Source: Paramecium pentaurelia (Eukaryota > Ciliophora > Oligohymenophorea > Peniculida > Parameciidae). From it: DNA of 64,000 nucleotides. Below the pieces are notes generated by a model, which did not search any database, was not told the DNA's origin, and worked only from the letters and a program-made list of their open reading frames with translations. Below, piece by piece: positions 1 through 13,117 of this stretch (position 1 is the first letter of the stretch; each line of letters begins with the position of its first letter). A program made the position numbers and the translations under genes. The stretch is taken from positions 379,949 to 443,948 of the forward strand of contig CAJJDO010000016.1 in assembly GCA_905183005.1 (NCBI GenBank), read 5' to 3'.

Positions 1-446
1 TCTCTCTAAATGCTTTTCTTAAACAAAATTTGATTAATTCTTCTCTACTCTTTGATTATGATCTTATTTTTTTGGTTAAAGTGTCTAAAATTTTGATGAC
101 TTTAACACATTTTTTTTCTTTTAGTTTCTAGATTATCTTTTTGACTTTAGATGAATCTGCAAATAATAAATGTATCATTTGCTCAAGATTTTCAATTGTT
201 ATATCATCATAATTCATTTCTTCAATTTATTACTGTATAGTTTAAATTTGACTAAAATATTGTTAGGGTTGTTTTTATTGTGGTGCATCCTTTAAAATTT
301 ATGCTAGATATATAATTAAAAGCTTTACATTGATCACATTTGACATCAAAATTGATAATTGATTAAGGAAAATTAATGTTGGAAGTTAAAATTGGAGAAC
401 CTAGATTATGAATTGGACTCATCAAAGGATTTTAAAAGTTCATCAT
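1..446 (-). CDS. Unknown protein, 3' end cut by window edge
   Basis: The reading frame starts at an ATG pair at 441-446, opening with MMNFQNPLMSPIHNLGSP, and runs off the window start. A 25-nt intron at 304-328 (GTA...TAG) restores one continuous frame. The product begins with a Pro/Ser/Asn-rich segment, then a Gln-rich stretch and a helical, Lys-rich segment ending KFCLRKAFRE. I recognise no domain. An antisense + strand frame at about 350-557 also looks protein-like, but it has no clear start and is shorter. The gene is probably real, but its function is unknown. Confidence 0.6.
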
Positions 447-1007
447 TAATAGAAATTATGAATTTGTTGGCCAATATGGTAAAGGATACATACCAAATAA
501 AGGAGGAGATTGAGCACCGTCTGAATGATTCATATATTAATTTAAAATTCTTTTGATATCGTCACAATAAAAGATGAAATAGAAATAATATGAATGAATT
601 AGAAGATTAATACAATCTATAAAAATTTATATTGTTATAAGATGCCATTATCTATAATTTATAATACTTTTAATATTATTTAACTTTCTTAAAGATGTAT
701 ATTGAAACAACAAAAGTTATTATATATGTATTATTATACAGATTTTCAACGATATTGTATTATCATCCATTTGCTATTAAATTTTTAGCTAAAATCATCA
801 TCTTCTTTATTATAAGGTTTATAACTAATTTTATTTTTTAGTCATGATTAATTATATAAGATAATATTTTAAATAATGAATTTATTCATGTTTGTAATAA
901 TATTACAATAATACTACTCATATTAAATATAGACTTTGATATATAATTACATATAAAAATAATTATATGATTTGCCATGAATTATATTATTAAATAGTAT
1001 TAAAAAT
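447..1007. other. Intergenic, AT-rich
   Basis: About 560 bp between two minus-strand genes: upstream of the partial gene and downstream of the PH kinase. Both strands are broken by in-frame TGA and show no conserved motif. I see no RNA gene or repeat. It is longer than most spacers here and could hold regulatory DNA or a fully decayed gene. Confidence 0.5.
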
Positions 1008-2746
1008 TCATTTATTTCTTATTTTACATCTATTCACTATGCTAATGTAAGGATATTAGTGAGATTAATCTAAATCATTTTCTGAATTCTTTGATTATTA
1101 ACGAAATATCGAAACTTTATTTCCTCTAATCTCTAAGTTCTTATACGAATATAGTGATTAGGCTTTTGATCTTGGTTAACTGGCTGGTCTTTATAACTCA
1201 ATCCTTTTATTCCAAATAGGAGATCTCTCTTTTAATTCAATACCTTGATTATTATGGAACTCATTAATTCCTAAAAATGGTATTTTCTCAAAAACAGTTT
1301 AACCATTTTTCTGAAATGTTGAGAACTTCAATTCACCAATCTATGAATTAAATGAGTGACCAGATTTCTTTTATTCACTTAAACTAAATTATTATCATTT
1401 TTAATATACTCTTAAAATGAACTTATCAAACTTGGGTAAGAAAGTTCATTCAAATTTTCATTAAAGAAATCATGTCTTAATATTTGTGAAGCTGATGGTC
1501 TTAATTTTGGATTAAATCTTAACATTTAAGATATTAAATCTTTGCAACTTTATGGTACTTTAATTGAATCCTCAAATTTATAATCAACTTCCATATTTTT
1601 CTTTAAAATTCCAGATTTCTATGTATCCTTAAATGGATGTGTATTATAAATTCTTAAAATTAAAGGTTTATAATATATATACAGTTAATAATAAATGACT
1701 CCAAGACTGAATATATCACATTTTTCATTGTACATCTTTGATCCTTCTTTATACATCAATATTTCAGGAGCAACATATCCAGTTGTTCCACATCTGTAAT
1801 ATAATTATTTTTAATCCTTTATATGAGTTGCTAAACCAAAATCAGCAATTAAAACGTCAGATGTATTAGTTTTACATAAAATATTCTGAGGTTTCAAATC
1901 TCTATGCATAATTCCTTTTTAATGCATATAATCTACACATAAAGCTAATTATCGTGCTACCATTCTTGCATCCCTTATACTTTTATATTATCCTTATTTG
2001 AGTAATTCTCCTCCTTAAATTAATTCTAAAACAAGATTAATATGTTCTTATAAATTTATAAATTATTTACTATTGGTCTCAAAAACTTCATGAAATGATA
2101 TTATATTAGGATGATTTAGTTCTTTCATTATCTAAATTTCATTTTTTAAAGCTTATTCTTACTCTAATTTCTTTTATTTAATTGAATAATTTTTTTAGAC
2201 CCTCTTAATGGCATAGTACTATTTATTGTAATTATTTCTTGCAATATAAACCTTAAATTATTAACATAAAATAATTACTTAAGCATTTGAGCCAAAACCA
2301 ATTTGTTTCAATATACTATATTAAGTATGAAAATCAGTTAAAATGCAATGCTATTAGAGTAATTCTTTGAAATTATCATAATCTTTCTTTTGATCAGTAT
2401 AGAGGTCTAGAACAAATCCACAATATATCAGTTGTAATTGATATCTATATACATTGTCTAGTAAATTGTAATGCAAGTATACACAATCTAATTTCCTGAA
2501 CCCTTTCATTTTCTGAATAATACTATATTTTACATTATCTCCATACAATAAATAATTTCCTTATATAGAATATTATCTTGGTATCCATTTTTTAAATAAT
2601 TTACCTTTTTTATAGAAAGTAGTGCAGTTATCATTTGAAATTTAGAAATTTTCATGCTTATTTAGCAATAAATCAAAATTTCTATCCCAAAAGCCTTTTT
2701 GTTATTTTTAAGGAGAATTAAAAAAATAATTAGAGGCTTATTCCAT
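1008..2746 (-). CDS. PH-domain serine/threonine protein kinase
   Basis: About 551 residues. Three introns (2252-2278, 1653-1682, 1311-1336) give an exact triplet total, and the last one contains an in-frame TGA. Residues ~45-135 look like a PH domain: KKGKLFKKW, then strands, then a closing amphipathic helix. The kinase domain follows with an IGFGSNAQVY glycine loop, YYAIK lysine, MHRDLKPQN catalytic loop, DFG and GYVAPE, so it should be active. The tail is Ser/Gln/Arg-rich. The PH domain suggests recruitment to phosphoinositide membranes, loosely like AKT-type kinases, but the substrate is unknown. A second kinase with a similar plan lies at 45895-47568. Confidence 0.85.
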
Positions 2747-2800
2747 TGTTTTTATTATTATTAATGGGTAAAATAAACTATTATAAAATATTTGTAAAAA

Positions 2801-5800
2801 TCATTCATCTTCATCTTTTTTTGTAGATTTTTTTCTTCTTGAACTTATTTATTTCTTAATTACTAATGATTCTTAACTATTATCATCTGAATCTGATTCT
2901 AATTCCATGAAATCTTCTTCTTTTTTCTTCTTTGTTTTCTTTTTCTATTATTATTATTATTATTATTATTTATTTCCACCTTTATTTTCTTTTTATTCCT
3001 TTTCATTATTATTTTCATTTTATGTTTGTTTTATATTCTTTTTCTTTGTTATTTTTTCCCTTCTCCTATTTTCAAATGTTTCTTTATCATGATGTTCCAC
3101 TTTCATCTCATATTCTTCAATTAAAGGTTTGGCATCTTAAGGCAAAGTTCTTTTCAACTTAAATTATAGATTTCAATAAAATACTACCTTTTTAATAAAA
3201 ATTGTAAATTAATTATACACAAATTGGTCTCTTAATTTTTCTCTGTATTCTTCCCAACCATCTAATAATCTCTATAGAGAATTTTAGGTTAAATTTATGT
3301 GATTAAACAGTATAGATATATTTTTTATTTCGTATTAATCTTAAAGATACATAAAGTTTAATAAATACTTTAACTAGTTCCTAAAATTGTAATTAGCTTA
3401 TCAACAATAGATTCAACTTAAGATTTGTCTATATATTAAGAGATTTATGATAGAACATTTTCATTTTATTCTTAAACATTTGAAATGATATCAGGAATAG
3501 CATTAGTTATAGCTCTTTATTCTTTTTTCTGTAATTCATTCAAAAAATATCTTGCCATAGCTGGTATTTAAGGATGAGGATCATTCAATAAAATAGGAAT
3601 ATGAGACAATGAAGTTTTGCTTTTGACCATGTCATTCAAAATCAAATGTGTCAATACAAGGAGAGTTACTCTACGAACTGCAGCACTTGTATCAGATAAA
3701 TTTGAGTATATTTATTTATGAAACTTTTAAATTGTGTTAGGCCATCTATGTAATAAATCTCCAATACTAATTATTACATTATTTTTCATTACTTAATCAA
3801 TAAGAGGAGATCTAATTAAAAATATATTTTATACTTCATTATATTAAATAACATTTAAATATTCTCTCTACAATAAGATTCTGATAAGCACATAAATTTA
3901 CACATTGTGATTAAACTCACTTATACAATAGGTGGTTATTATCTTATAGCATTTTCTTCAGTCTCCATTTAATTTAGACACTCTTACAATATTTACTTTA
4001 CCATTGGAGAAAAAACTGATAATAAATTCTATTAAATTAATTTTAGATCTTGAATTTAATCAACAATACCATGCAATTTTTCAAATTCTCCTTCTACACC
4101 TCCTTAAATTTTATCTATTTCTTATTCTTTTCCAATTTGTTTTTCTCTCTCATTTTTTAAATTCTTTAATGAATTATGTGTAGCATCAATGAAAATCAAT
4201 AATTATAAAGATACAGAACCTGCTATATATATTGCATGAGCTAAGTGAATTTCTTCCATTTACTTTTACTCTTCTATTTCTAAATCCATTTTATTAGATT
4301 TAAATCCTAAATCCTATAAAAGTGTTTCAAAAATCAATTCAGGATTTTCTGCACTTGGAACTAATTAAATAATTGAATCACATGCAGAAAAATAATTCAT
4401 ATCTAATGAATTTTAGTATTTAATTAATAAAATTATTAATAGATCTATTGATTTATTAAAATTAATTTAATTTTTACCTTAAGTTCTATCTAATTTAGAC
4501 AATATGATTGCAAGTTCCTTAATAATGATCCAATCAGGATCTTTCTTACTATATTTTTATAATAAATTATAAATTTAGGCGACCTTTTCTAAATTAAGTA
4601 AAGATGAACTTCTAGTTAACATAATTCTAACAAAAATAAGCATTGAACGCTAATCAACTTCTTATTTACCAAAATACTCCCAAAGATTATGAAAGATTTT
4701 AGATGGAAATTTATAATTAGGTGCCAATTCAGTTTCATAAGATAATATTATTTTTTCTAATGAAATTAGTTCTTTTAAATTTGATTTACTAATTAGATCA
4801 ATTATCTAAAGAATAATTTATCTAGGTTTCTTAGTATCTCTTAAAAATAATTTCCAGAATTTCTTGATTACTTCTTATTATATAGTTTTATCTTATGACC
4901 ATACAAGTAATATCATTCTTCGTAATCCTTAATTAGCAGTCTCATAATTATACTTTTATATATAAGAAAACAGTTTAATAGAATGAATAACATCTGCTTA
5001 ATTTTTACTTTAACATAATTATAAAACTTGAGTAATTACAGTTTTCATTCCTTCCAAAAATTTTTGATATTCTTCTAAATATTCTTAAATTTTAATCTTT
5101 TCTTATGCTGTTTTTTTAATAAATTTAATTGATTCATTAACATTATCTTATGTGATTTCTCCATTTTAAAATTGTTTATCTATCTCCTCAAAATCTTTGT
5201 GGATATTTTATAATTCTTCTTTATTTTTACTTATTTGATCTTCTATCTCCTCTGAAGACCAGAAATTTTATCTTCCTTAACTCTGTACATACAAGAATCT
5301 ATAATATCGTACAATAGATTTCAATAATTATAAAGAAGATTTTCTAACATAACCAGAGATATCTCTTAATCTGGAAGAGGAAATTGCGAAAATAGTTTAT
5401 AAATGTTATTTTGGCACACAATTTGAATTTAACAATTAAGACAAACATTAAAGTACATTTGATCTACAAAAAGCAGTTTTATCCATATGACGATCCAAAA
5501 GCTATTTAATTAAGTTATTGGCATTTGCTAATTATAATTCATCACTATCTTAATCTTTTGACTCCTTAATTAGATATTCAATAACATTAGTTATCAATTC
5601 TGATAATCCATTTCTTATATGATAATTTTCATTATCATATAAACCAATAAAAGCAGAGAGTTATTGATAATATACTTTTGGCATGTCTTTTGATGTTTAA
5701 GACAATAACTCTCTAAGATTTTTAACTGCTAAACTTTCAGTTTGATTAGTTGATTTTTCAGTTATATAATTTACAAGTAGAATAATTTGATCTACAGTGT

Positions 5801-6484
5801 ACTATTTCAATTTATCATTCTTGCTGCATCCAAATAGAAATTTAGAAATATTTAATACAACACTCTCTTATTCATACATCAAATGAACAATCCTGTTTTT
5901 AAGATTTAAATCATATGACTACCACATTGCAATTGCTTAAACCAAAATATCAATCCATATTTCTCTTATTTAAGCATCCTTAATATCTATAGCCATTTTA
6001 ACTAAATCAAATATGTATCTACTGCCTTCTCTACCAAAATCATTGAAAGCATTCAAATTAAATAATTATTACATTATCTTTAATGCCCTTCTTACTTATT
6101 AACCTTAGATTTGCTTCTATTACAATAAATTCAGTAATAAGAATAGTGTCATTTTAAAAGCCTAAAGATAATCAGGGTATAATTTTTGAATTTGAAATGA
6201 TAGTATTTCAACCAATTATAATTATACTTTTTGATTTGGATGTGTATCTAAATGTCTAGAGTTAGTTCAAATGATTACTCAACTAAATAGTAGAGGAAAT
6301 CAAAATATTATGGGTCTTCAATTAATGTTATGAGTTAATTGAAACCATCTTCAAATTAATTGATGCGCATCAAAATTAATCTTTCATCCATTTGGGCAAC
6401 TTAATTCTTAGATATTACTCTATAATTTTCTGAAAAATGGTTATCTCTCAATTCTGAATAGGTTCCAGGGAAATGAAAATTCAT
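2801..6484 (-). CDS. Condensin complex subunit 1 (CAP-D2/NCAPD2)
   Basis: About 1,192 residues from five exons (introns 6256-6278, 3812-3834, 3340-3368, 3158-3187). This is a HEAT-repeat subunit of condensin, which works with SMC2/SMC4 to compact chromosomes. Diagnostic stretches are RLRDISGYVRKSSLQLLKS in the first half and, later, IGDLLHRWPN, VRRVTLLVLTHLILNDMV and NDPHPQIPAMARYFLNEL, which follow the conserved Cnd1 C-terminal domain in order. The length fits the family. The tail has an 8-Gln run (2945-2968), basic clusters and an acidic Ser segment typical of nuclear proteins. It diverges from the kinase at 6554, with 69 bp between the starts. Confidence 0.93.
2945..2968 (-). repeat. Trinucleotide repeat encoding 8 Gln in condensin tail
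   Basis: Seven TAA codons plus one TAG in a row on the minus strand, inside the condensin subunit 1 reading frame. Under the standard code this would be a string of stops. Confidence 0.85.
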
Positions 6485-6553
6485 TTAATTTAAATATACA
6501 ATATGGGGGGAAACTAATTAGAATAATAATAATAATTAAACATATATAAAAAA

Positions 6554-8181
6554 ATGTCAAATGAATTAACAAAAAATAAGTCGATAGGGCAATATATTTT
6601 TAGTATTTTCTTATATATGATAATATTAAGGTAAGACTTTAGGATAAGGTACTTTTGGAAAAGTGAAATTGGCTACTCACATTTTAACAGGAGAGAAAGT
6701 TGCAATAAAAATCCTAGAAAAGTAGAAGATAAGTGATTAATCTGATGTTGAACGCGTAACTAGAGAGATTCAAATACTTAAGAGAGTTCGCCATCCAAAT
6801 TTAGTCTAATTATATGAGGTAATATTTTTGAGTTCTTACCAGATAATAGAGACACCTAAATAGCTGTTTCTAGTTATGGAATATGTTAATGGAGGGGAGC
6901 TCTTTGATTATATAGTCCAAAACCAACGTATTAAAGATGTTGAAGCAATCAGATTTTACAGTTAATTAATTTCAGGAATTGAATATCTTCACAAACTACA
7001 AATAGTTCACAGGGATCTCAAGCCTGAAAATCTAATTCTTGAAGGGAGAGGTAAAATCAAAATAATAGATTTTGGCTTATCTAATTTTTATCATCAAGAT
7101 GAATTATTAAAGACAGCATGTGGTTCACCTTGTTATGCTGCTCCAGAAATGATAGCAGGTAAAAAATATAATGGTCTTCATGTTGATATATGGAGCTCTG
7201 GTGTAATCTTATTTGCAATGTTGGCAGGATATCTTCCTTTTGAAGATCCAAATACTTCTTAGTTATACAAGAAAATAATATCAGGAGAGTTTAAATTCCC
7301 TAAATATATTTCAGCAGAGGCAAAGGATTTAATTAAGAATATATTGAATGTTGATCCATAGAAAAGGTATACAATTGCAGACATTCGAAAACACAGTTGG
7401 TTTAGTTTTTGTATAAATTCAATTTTATAAAGTTTTATTAAGACAATTAAAAAATACCAACTGGCCTCGTTGTAGGTTAACATAAAATACCAATTGACCC
7501 AGAAATAATTAAATAGATGATTCCATTAGGAATTTCTAGCGAATATGCTGAAAAATGTATTGAAACAAATAGGCACAATCATGTAACTACTACTTATTAT
7601 CTCTTATTGAAAAAGCATATTTTGGCTGGGAATAAATCAATAGCAGGTAATTTTAGAATATATTCAATTATTAGACATAAACTCTGAATAATTTGAAGCA
7701 CAAAAAATATCTACTAGATAATCTACTTATACTGATAGAAAGTAAATTAATTTAATAAATCCTTTGCCATTAATATAAAGAAAATGTATGTGTTTAATTT
7801 AATAGTTATTAAGCAAGACATACATAATAAAGAGAAGATTCTCCTGTTGATACAAAACCAAGATTAAACAATTCTGTCAATACTCAAAACACAATATAAT
7901 AATAATAATCCCCTACAGTATTGAATCAATCTGTAGATGTGAGGAGAAAAATTACTTTGGATTTTTAGAAAACAACACTTTTGGAATCAAGTTTATTATA
8001 ATAATCGAATGATGTTAAAGTTTTGAAATTGAAGACACCAGTTTGTAGGAATTATATATTAGCTGAGTATTATGGTAGATTTCCAAAACGATCTAGAAAT
8101 TAAGAGAGACAAAAATCAATGGAATAAGAATAAACATACTTTCGAACATTTTATAAGGGAAGTCCTATTCCAAAAAGATGA
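6554..8181 (+). CDS. SNF1/AMPK-like protein kinase catalytic subunit
   Basis: About 495 residues, six exons (introns of 28, 24, 32, 28 and 28 nt). The N-terminal kinase domain has LGQGTFGKVKLA, VAIKILEK, IVHRDLKPEN, DFGLSN, GSPCYAAPE and WSSGVILFAMLAG, the SNF1/AMPK/MARK pattern. After the HSWF end of the kinase lobe comes a helical segment with IDPEIIKQMIPLGIS and a TTTYYLLLKKH ending. That resembles the UBA-like autoinhibitory region of SNF1-type kinases. The C-terminus is Gln/Ser-rich. The likely role is energy or stress signalling. It has many paralogs in ciliates, so a one-to-one AMPK alpha assignment is uncertain. Confidence 0.87.
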
Positions 8182-8225
8182 GCTGTTATTATATTAATCT
8201 ATTTTTTTTTCTTATTATTTATAAA

Positions 8226-9792
8226 ATGGCATTATTAGGTAAAACTTTAAAAGGACGTACTACAAAGCCTGGAGGTACAGAGTAGAAGAGAAATATAAAA
8301 ATAAGACAGATAACTAAATCTTAACAAGAATTTGAAGAGAGTTAAAAGTAGGCTTAAGTAATTTGATGTTATTGATATAGTTTAAAAAAGAGTAACTGCG
8401 AAGTAAAATTAGAGAGGAGCAAAAGATTGTTAATTTCAATACAAAGAAACTAATGGCTTATTGGAGAAGAACTATGAGAGCTGTAAAAACAGAATAATTG
8501 AAACAAGATATTGAATTATATTCTTAGAACAATAAAAGGGAATTAGATTCAAAAGAAGCTTTCATTCAAATGCTTGATAAGAATTTAGATGAAGCTGAAG
8601 ATCAATATTAAATTGCATTAAGGAACCATCTTATTCATTTAGAGAATTTTCATTTATTATAAGAGAGTAGAAATAGGGCATTGTTGGAAGAATTTGAAAG
8701 AGATATCAAAATACTTTAAGAAGAATTTTAATTAGAATTTGATGATATGACAAAGACTCATAAATAATAAGTTAAAGAATTGGAAGACATGATTAAAACA
8801 GTAGAAGAAGAGGAGAAAAGAAAGGCAGAATTAGCTAAGAATTAACATTAAACAAATAGAGAGGAAACAAAGAATAAAGATGTAGAAGATACAAGTTAGA
8901 TGAAATAATAATTAGAAGATAAATAAACTAAATTTTATAATGATTTAGAATAGATGCATTAAAAATATCAATCTGATACTGCAAAGAAAACTGAAGATCA
9001 TACTAAATATTATGATGCTAATAAAGATATGTCAAAAAAAATAGAAAGATTGGTTAGATCTATAGCTAGTAAGAAAGCTAAGATTGATTTAACTAAATAT
9101 AAAATTTTATAACATACTAAAGAATGCAATGCTAGAAATTAAGCTTTAAAAAAAGAAAAAGAAAATATTGCCAAAAATTACTAAGATTTAAAATTGAAAA
9201 TGAATAAATTTAGAGAAGAATAATAAAGATTATTAAAAGAATTAGTAAATAATAGTAGAAATGCTGTTTTAAAATTAACTGAATATAAAGAATTAGGAGA
9301 AAAGATATTAAAAACAGCTGAACTTTGTAGGAGATTAGAAACTGAAAGAGAGAAAGTATTACCATTTTATGAAGATACAGTTGATATGGATTAAATTCCA
9401 GAGAATTTAAAGGATGATTTTGAAGTAATAGAAAAAGAATAATATGAAGAATTTGCTTATCTAAATAATTTCTATAAGAGATACAATAAGGTATATAAAA
9501 TTATATTATATATTAGGTTTTATTGGATATATTGGCAATTTAAAAATAAAAAGAAGCTTTATAAAATGAGAGTAATTAATTATAATCATTACTAAAATAA
9601 TATTTGGATGGATTATCATGTAATGATGATGTATTATCAAATCCAAATCCATTATTTGTTAAAAACTTTAATATTGATTTAGGAGAAAAGTAAGTGACTG
9701 GAGATTTGTAGTAAACAGTTATAGAAGGTGTATTTAATGTAAGAAGCACTTAAATGTAATTATAAGGATAAAGGGTGGGACCATTTTAATGA
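8226..9792 (+). CDS. DRC2: Dynein regulatory complex subunit 2 (DRC2/CCDC65)
   Basis: About 505 residues, three exons (23- and 26-nt introns). It is almost entirely coiled coil. The early segment AYWRRTMRAVKTEQLKQDI, followed by DLDEAEDQYQIALRNH-like spacing, matches the CCDC65/FAP250 core, and LLKQYLDGLS occurs near the C-terminus as in the family. DRC2 is part of the axonemal nexin-dynein regulatory complex, which links doublet microtubules and controls ciliary beat. That fits a ciliate. It starts 44 bp after the kinase stop. The N-terminal 40 residues are basic and low in complexity. Confidence 0.88.
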
Positions 9793-9815
9793 AAATATAA
9801 TTATTAATAATATAT

Positions 9816-10925
9816 ATGAATTAAAAATTAGACATCTTAAAATAATTCAAAATTCCTCGTTCTATAAGTACAACGAATTAGAAAGCTACTTTGAAGAAAT
9901 TGAACAATTAATCAATGTAAACAATTGTTGATAAATTGCCTCCAATTCATCCTTAACCTTTACAACGTATACAGACAGAATAGTAAGATGAATAGTAATG
10001 TGTCAAATACGTAACTGCCAAGTTTGATTAATTATCAAATATTATAGAACTTTAGCAGGGTAAACAAATAGAAAGAGATTGAAGATAAATTAAGATAGTC
10101 TAATAATAAAAAAGTACTTATGTAATTAAATTGATTGGCATTTGTTTGGAGTGTTTGATGGTCATGGATAAAATGGACATTTTGTTTCTAGATTAATATC
10201 ATAATAGATACCTAAAATATTAGAAAATAAATTACTTGAAAATAGAACCAGCAATGCTAATGATATAAAATAAATTTTAATAAATACTTATTAACAAATC
10301 GAAAATGATTTAGTAAAAATATAATTTAATTTAGGTAGATAATTCAAATATTGCATGTAATTTTAGTGGATCAACAGCAATTATAACATATTTGATGGGT
10401 TAAAAAATATATTGTGCAAATGTAGGTGATTCTAGAGCAGTGTTCTTTTATAGATCAGGTGATTCATGGTTTAATAGAGCATTATCATTTGATCATAAAC
10501 CTAATAAATCTATAGAATTAAAGAGAATTTTGAGTTAAGGAGGAAGAGTGGAATAAAGTTTTTTTGATGGTAAAAGATAAGGTGCATATAGAGTTTGGTT
10601 GCCACATGATGATGTACCAGGATTAGCAATGTCAAGATCAATTGGTGATTTAGTAGCAAAACAAGTAGGAGTAATAGCAGAACCTGAAATATTAAGATAT
10701 AAAATACCAAATAATGGTTTTATTTTGATTGGAAGTGATGGTTTATGGGACAAAATGGATTATGAAAGTATTTAAAAGATACTTCATAATTATTATCCTC
10801 CATTAAATTAAATTGATGTTGAGTCTGCTATTTAAAGAATACTAGGAGAAACTTATACAAAATGGGATCAATTAGATGCAGCTAGAGATGATATTACAAT
10901 TATACTCATATATGTAGAAATTTGA
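9816..10925 (+). CDS. PP2C-family protein phosphatase
   Basis: About 353 residues with introns of 26 nt (10022-10047) and 22 nt. The PPM/PP2C metal-binding motifs appear in order: INQDS, DWHLFGVFDGHG, SGSTAI, ANVGDSRAV, DHKP, GLAMSRSIGD, SDGLWD and AARDDITII. All four metal-ligand aspartates expected from these motifs are visible, so the enzyme should be an active Mn/Mg-dependent Ser/Thr phosphatase. The N-terminal ~75 residues are a basic, Gln/Pro-containing extension. Only 23 bp separate it from the DRC2 stop. A related PP2C lies at 14505-16097. Confidence 0.92.
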
Positions 10926-10954
10926 TTATTTTTATAAAATATATTGATATTTTT

Positions 10955-11803
10955 ATGAAAGCCAATCTGCCAAAAGAATTTAAGGTTTAAATAGTTTTTA
11001 ATAATGATATTTTAAATGAATTAGAAGCTGAAAGACCTTCAGAAGAAATGATAGATAGATATTGTAATCTATTTGAAAGCAATAAGATTAAATTAAAAGC
11101 ATCAATGGTTATGGAAAAAAGGGGTCGTGGTAGACCTCCTAAATTGAAATCACCTATTAAAGAGAAATCAATAGAGGATGAAATTTCTAATAATGAAGAT
11201 GATGTTCCTGATGATGTATCTGAAGATGAATTTAAAGAAGAAATGGATCTTGAAAATGATATTAATTTATCTGTTTCTTCAAAAGAAAAGAAATTTACTA
11301 AAAGATAAATGCATATGTATAGTTTGGGTAATTTGGATGGAAGTGAATTCTTATAATTACCTTCAAAAAAATCAAAATCAAAAAAAGACTTAGCTATTAC
11401 AGAAGAGGAAATGATATCAAAAAGTTAAAAAGAATTATAAAGAAAAGAAAAATTATAAAAATAATAAGAAGAACAAAAATAAATGACTGTTGATAAAATC
11501 TTAAATGAAATAGGAAGAAAATAAAAGTAAAGATAATAATAAGAAGATAAAAAAACAGAAGATACTCATAAATATAGATCTCTACCACCAGATGATATTA
11601 CAATCAAATATAAATCAAATAGTGAAGGTACATTTATTATAATGCCAAAATATATGAATTCATCATTACCTAATTCATAAAAAATGATAGTTGAGGATGA
11701 TAAATATTGCTCAAATTGTTCTAACCTAGCTAGATATCGTATTCCAAAAATATAATTGAAAGCATGTAGTCTTGAATGTTATAAATTTTTAAAACAATAA
11801 TGA
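10955..11803 (+). CDS. INO80 subunit B / IES2-like (PAPA-1 and HIT zinc finger)
   Basis: 282 residues in one exon. It carries an AT-hook-like KRGRGRPPK at ~53-61, an acidic stretch, then TKRQMHMYSLGN and a helical EEEMISKSQKELQRKEK segment like the PAPA-1 domain. It ends with a Cys cluster CSNCSNLARYRIPK...CSLEC typical of an HIT-type zinc finger. This order matches INO80B/Ies2, a regulator of the INO80 chromatin remodeller. The AT hook suggests DNA contact. It starts 29 bp after the PP2C stop. Domain order is convincing, but overall similarity cannot be scored by eye. Confidence 0.8.
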
Positions 11804-11821
11804 TCACTCTTTTTTTGTTTA

Positions 11822-13117
11822 TCAATCTCCCTTTACTTTTTTGTTTCTTTATTAATTCTCTTTCTTTTCATCCTCTCCTTCTAATTTCATATTCTCTTTC
11901 TCTTCTTTCTTTTAAATTGTTCTAAATTTTAACATTTCTCTAACTCCTTCAGATACCAAAATAACATAAAACACATATGAAACAAAAACTTAAAAGAATG
12001 TAAAATTTGGATTTCCTGTAAAAGAATGTGTCCATGTTAATTGTAATCCACCTCCTAAAAATAATATTAAGCATCCTGCATGAATAATAACTATTGTTGG
12101 TAATGAATTAAATAGCCAATCATATCTTTAGAATAAAAGTATAAATATTATCACCAGATCTGATATGGCAATATATTGAAAATATAAGAAACTACACTAA
12201 TATATTAAATATCAATTATTACAAACAAAGAAACTCCAATCATAAATCCAAGATACTCTTTCTCTCTTTTCGCGTATTTCACAAATAAATTATATAATGG
12301 TAAAATATAACAAGAAGGCAATAACATAAAAAAAGCATGATATAAACACTTATATTTTGAAAATAACTAAAATATTTTATCATATATACTCCTGAAAATA
12401 ATGCCCATAAAAATCCTATTGTTGGTCTATGATCTTTAGGAAAATAATAATCAATATAAGTTTTTTCTATGAATTACCAATCCCCAGTTATTATATATGA
12501 AATATATAATAATAAACAAATAGTTGCAATGCACACAAATAGAAATACTATTAATTTAATAGCAAATTTTAAAGTTGTTGAAGTTTCCCTTCTAAAGATT
12601 ACAGATATTGCAGCTAACAAAATAAAATATTATGGGTTTAAATATAATAAAATTCCAAATAAAATAGGGGATAGAATTTTTATTTTAAGTGCTGAAAATA
12701 TTGTCAATAACAAAAATATATGATCGAATACATTTGTATTCTTTAAAATTAGATTTGCAAACTAAAATATTAATCATTTTTTACTATTATTGGATTCAAA
12801 TGATAAAATAGCAAAATTGATTTCCTATATCCTTATTTTCCACCAAATAATTGCACAATCAAAAAGCATACTAAAATATCAGCTATCAGAAATATAATGT
12901 CATTATCAATCAAAACTAATCCATAAACAATCAAGGGTTTCTAAAATATTCCATCTGTATTATATGGATTATAGTTATTAGCTAATAAATATTTTGCTTC
13001 TCTAATATTATTATATTATGTGTATGGATTTGAGAAATAAGGTAGCCAAGTCAAATCTACATCCCATTTTCCAAGAAGCCAAAGCAAACATTTTAATGTT
13101 AAAATAATTCTATACAT
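11822..13117 (-). CDS. GPI transamidase subunit PIG-U-like membrane protein
   Basis: About 407 residues with introns at 12762-12784, 12367-12389 and 12197-12222. Many hydrophobic helices alternate with short loops. An N-terminal lumenal segment (LANNYNPYNTDG then a Pro/Leu-rich helix), LLFYHLNPII, a DHRPTIGFLWALFSG loop and a C-terminal GNPNFTFFQ helix resemble the PIG-U/CDC91 pattern. PIG-U is an ER subunit of the complex that attaches GPI anchors. GPI-anchored surface antigens are abundant in Paramecium, so the gene is expected. The C-terminal tail is charged (Glu/Lys-rich). It converges on the INO80B-like gene, leaving 18 bp between the stops. Confidence 0.75.

Noticed and set aside
350..557. 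+ strand frame that resembles a helical protein (LANMVKDTYQIKEEIEHR)
   Set aside because: No start codon in frame and antisense to the 5' exon of the partial gene at 1-446, which has an ATG, an intron and a longer frame.
2907..3162. + strand poly-Phe/Tyr ORFs
   Set aside because: Shadows of the Gln/Lys-rich condensin tail on the opposite strand.
10510..10753. Minus-strand ORFs inside the first PP2C gene
   Set aside because: Antisense to conserved PP2C motifs.
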